From SABI01 sp963678555 (lineage in GTDB: Bacteria > Spirochaetota > Spirochaetia > Sphaerochaetales > Sphaerochaetaceae): a stretch of DNA of 64,000 bases. Under the pieces are notes generated by a model. It was not told where the DNA came from. It made no database searches and worked only from the letters and a program-made list of their open reading frames with translations. The position numbers and the translations under genes are program-made. Below, piece by piece: positions 62,291-64,000 of the stretch; the first letter of the stretch is position 1; each line of letters begins with the position of its first letter. Where the stretch lies: contig OY782871.2 in NCBI GenBank assembly GCA_963678555.2, positions 310,001-374,000 on the forward strand, written 5' to 3'.

Positions 62291-63268
62291 ATGCAGGATT
62301 TTGAAAACCGTACTAAAGAGGAACTGATCGAACGTATTCTCGAACTTGAATTATTCAATTCTATTCTGATGTCGGATCAGAAGAAACACATGCACATGGA
62401 TTTCTCGTGGACGGGAAATCTCGGGAAATGGTATTTCAATCTTAAAACAGGCACGGTGGTGTTTTCTCCCCTGAAAGTTTAGAGACTCGGGTTCGGTGCC
62501 GATGAAGTACCCAGACGTGTCCACTACTCGTTTTTTACCGATCGCTTGCACCCCGAGGATTTTCCTGCTGCCATGCACAGTATGCAGCAGGTCTATGACG
62601 GGGTGTCGAGTGTCTATGAGGTTGAATACAGAATCAGGAAGAAGGACGGGGAGTACGTCTGGTTCTATGACCGAGGGACGGTGATACAACATACCGCAGA
62701 AGGTGGCCCTCTCATTGTTGCGGGGCTCGTCTTTGATGTCACCGAACGCAAGATGAAGGAGACGGAAGCCTTCAGGAAGCTTGAAAAGGATGCCATATAT
62801 GATGCCATGACCGGATTGAAGAACCGGTCCTCTATCATGAGGGAACTGGAACGCTGGTCTGGCAGTGACGCAGACACGGAAGATGACATGTCTGTCATCT
62901 TCATTGATCTCGACCATTTTAAGCATATCAACGATACCTACGGTCATCTCTTCGGTGACAGGGTGATAGGAACGGTGGGACAGTCTATCGGTCAGCTTGC
63001 ACGCGGTGATGATGAGGTCGGACGGTATGGAGGTGAAGAGTTTCTGCTGATCCTGCCTCACACCGACCTTGCCGAGTCACATAGGATTGCCGAGACCGTC
63101 CGGGGGAATATCGAATCATTGATGCTTGAGGATGGTGTGAGGATAACCATCAGCTGCGGGGTTGCGACTCGGCGTATCGGAGAGGATGCCCTGAGTGTAC
63201 TGAAGAGGGCTGATGAAAATCTCTACAGGGCGAAGGACCGGGGAAGGAACTGCGTCGTCTCAGAGTGA
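62291..63268 (+). pseudogene. PAS-GGDEF diguanylate cyclase gene interrupted by an amber codon
   Basis: From ATG 62291 (GGAG 7 bp upstream) one frame runs to 63268 with a single TAG at 62480-62482. Before the stop lie a coiled N-terminus (NRTKEELIERILELELFNS) and the start of a PAS fold (GTVVFSPLKV). After it the PAS fold continues without a gap (RLGFGADEVPRRVHYSF, LHPEDFPAAM, YRIRKKDGEYVWFYDRGTV), then a complete GGDEF domain with DAMTGLKNRSS, IFIDLDHFKHINDTYGHL and GRYGGEEFLLIL. Full length would be 325 residues. Either an inactivating point mutation, readthrough, or internal initiation near 62546 giving a PAS-truncated cyclase. Confidence 0.85.
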
Positions 63269-63421
63269 GTGAAGTGCAGACCTGCATCAGTATTCCCCCC
63301 CCTTCCTTTTCTGCCCCTTTCTACTGACAGTATAGGTGAGATTCCGTGACTCAGGTGGAAAACCATGGTAGACTGGTGTAACATATCTGATCATATATAC
63401 ACGAACACACGGCAGGGCACC

Positions 63422-63862
63422 ATGGCATACACGATACAGAGCAAGGAACAGCTGAAGGACTTGTGGACCAATATCTACAACACGGAAGGGAAACCGGACT
63501 GGTCTCATATCCTTCCCTACTATGATGATGACATCTACTTCCGGGACAGTGTCCAGGAGATACGCGGTATCAACGAGTTCAAGGCCATGACCGAGCGTCT
63601 TATCGCCCGCTCCGATAACCTCAGGATGGATGTGAAACACACGGCTCGGGACGGGAATGTGATCTTCCTCGAATGGGAGATGAGGCTCAGCTTCAAGAAG
63701 TATCCTGACAGCAGCATCTATGGCTCGAGCCGGATCACTCTCAATGATGCGGGCAGCATCATCGAACAGAGAGACTACTATGACCTGTGGGGTGACATCT
63801 TCGACAACATTCCCCGTTTCAACAAGGCCTATCGAAAGTTCATGCACAAGAAATTCGGCTAA
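63422..63862 (+). CDS. NTF2-like (SnoaL-fold) protein
   Basis: 146 residues from ATG 63422; an upstream in-frame ATG (63365) is less likely. The sequence has the SnoaL/NTF2 cone-fold layout: helix LKDLWTNIYNTEGKPDWSHI, then YYDDDIYFRDSVQEIRGINEF, and a beta sheet with FLEWEMRLSF and GSSRITLNDAGSIIEQRDYYD. The Asp/His-lined pocket could bind a small molecule; many relatives are isomerases or have no known activity. It lies 14 bp before a short-chain dehydrogenase gene and probably shares its operon. Confidence 0.8.
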   Translation: MAYTIQSKEQLKDLWTNIYNTEGKPDWSHILPYYDDDIYFRDSVQEIRGINEFKAMTERLIARSDNLRMDVKHTARDGNVIFLEWEMRLSFKKYPDSSIYGSSRITLNDAGSIIEQRDYYDLWGDIFDNIPRFNKAYRKFMHKKFG

Positions 63863-63876
63863 AGGGAGTGCTGCAG

Positions 63877-64000
63877 ATGAATCCATACCTGAAAGAATAC
63901 AGGTGGTCCAATATTTTCGCCATGATACGGAACAACAAGGCCACTCCTGAGAAGGAGACCCGCGATATCCCCGGAGCTCTCGTCGTGATAACAGGCGCCA
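63877..64000 (+). CDS. Short-chain dehydrogenase/reductase, N-terminal fragment
   Basis: The gene starts at ATG 63877 with GGGAG upstream and is cut by the right edge after 41 codons. The visible C-terminal end reads DIPGALVVITGA, the first strand and start of the TGxxxGxG cofactor loop of SDR enzymes. A ~30-residue N-terminal extension precedes it. It follows the NTF2-like gene, a common SDR/SnoaL pairing. Substrate unknown. Confidence 0.6.
   Translation, partial: MNPYLKEYRWSNIFAMIRNNKATPEKETRDIPGALVVITGA

Overview
The window looks like a chromosomal segment of a fermentative, carbohydrate-eating spirochaete of the Sphaerochaeta/Spirochaeta kind (inference, moderate confidence). The signs are many ABC-type sugar operons, solute-binding proteins whose signal peptides end in short Gly/Ala-Gln-Glu motifs without a lipobox cysteine (as in AGGAQE or AAGSQE), acetate kinase, several c-di-GMP cyclases and outer-membrane barrel proteins. 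No rRNA, tRNA or CRISPR array was seen.

Layout. 1-5.7 kb (minus): a GntR-led sugar operon with an RbsA/RbsC-type importer and a fusion of a tryptophan-synthase-alpha-like aldolase domain to an FGGY sugar kinase. 5.9-11.9 kb: a MurNAc-type operon (binding protein, two permeases, murQ, BadF-type kinase) divergent from an RpiR regulator, with twin operators between them. 11.9-15.8 kb: etfB-etfA-glcD/lactate dehydrogenase-tetR, with two tandem operators over the promoter. 15.8-17.5 kb: exonuclease III and a lipoprotein hydrolase. 18-23 kb: two tandem paralogous lipoproteins whose C-terminal lectin-like domains differ in the way expected of diversity-generating-retroelement (DGR) variable regions. 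23.1-26.6 kb: decayed transposase, ATPase (DUF4143) and Fic genes around intact ackA. 26.6-34.6 kb: Rieske protein, glmS, a GGDEF-hemerythrin protein, envelope proteins, and a TetR/membrane pair. 34.8-40.5 kb: an ABC/GH4 glycosidase/LacI operon with palindromic operators. 40.5-45.8 kb: ubiD-ubiA-ubiX translationally linked to a TauABC-like importer. 46-53 kb: mixed housekeeping and signalling genes, including a divergent HTH/vWA pair. 53.2-59 kb: an NtrB/NtrC-type two-component system whose enhancer sites and sigma-54 promoter sit before tctC-tctB-tctA; tctB and tctA carry nine single-base duplications. 59-64 kb: Na/Pi cotransporter, a PhnD-like binding protein, a PAS-GGDEF gene with an internal amber codon, an NTF2-like protein and the start of a short-chain dehydrogenase.

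How it fits together. The region is a string of self-contained catabolic modules, each with its own regulator and readable operators. Three local regulator genes appear to be transcribed as leaderless mRNAs. The most unusual content is the DGR-like target pair, for which no reverse transcriptase or template repeat was found in the window, followed by the TrpA-like/kinase fusion and the sigma-54-controlled but frame-disrupted Tct transporter.
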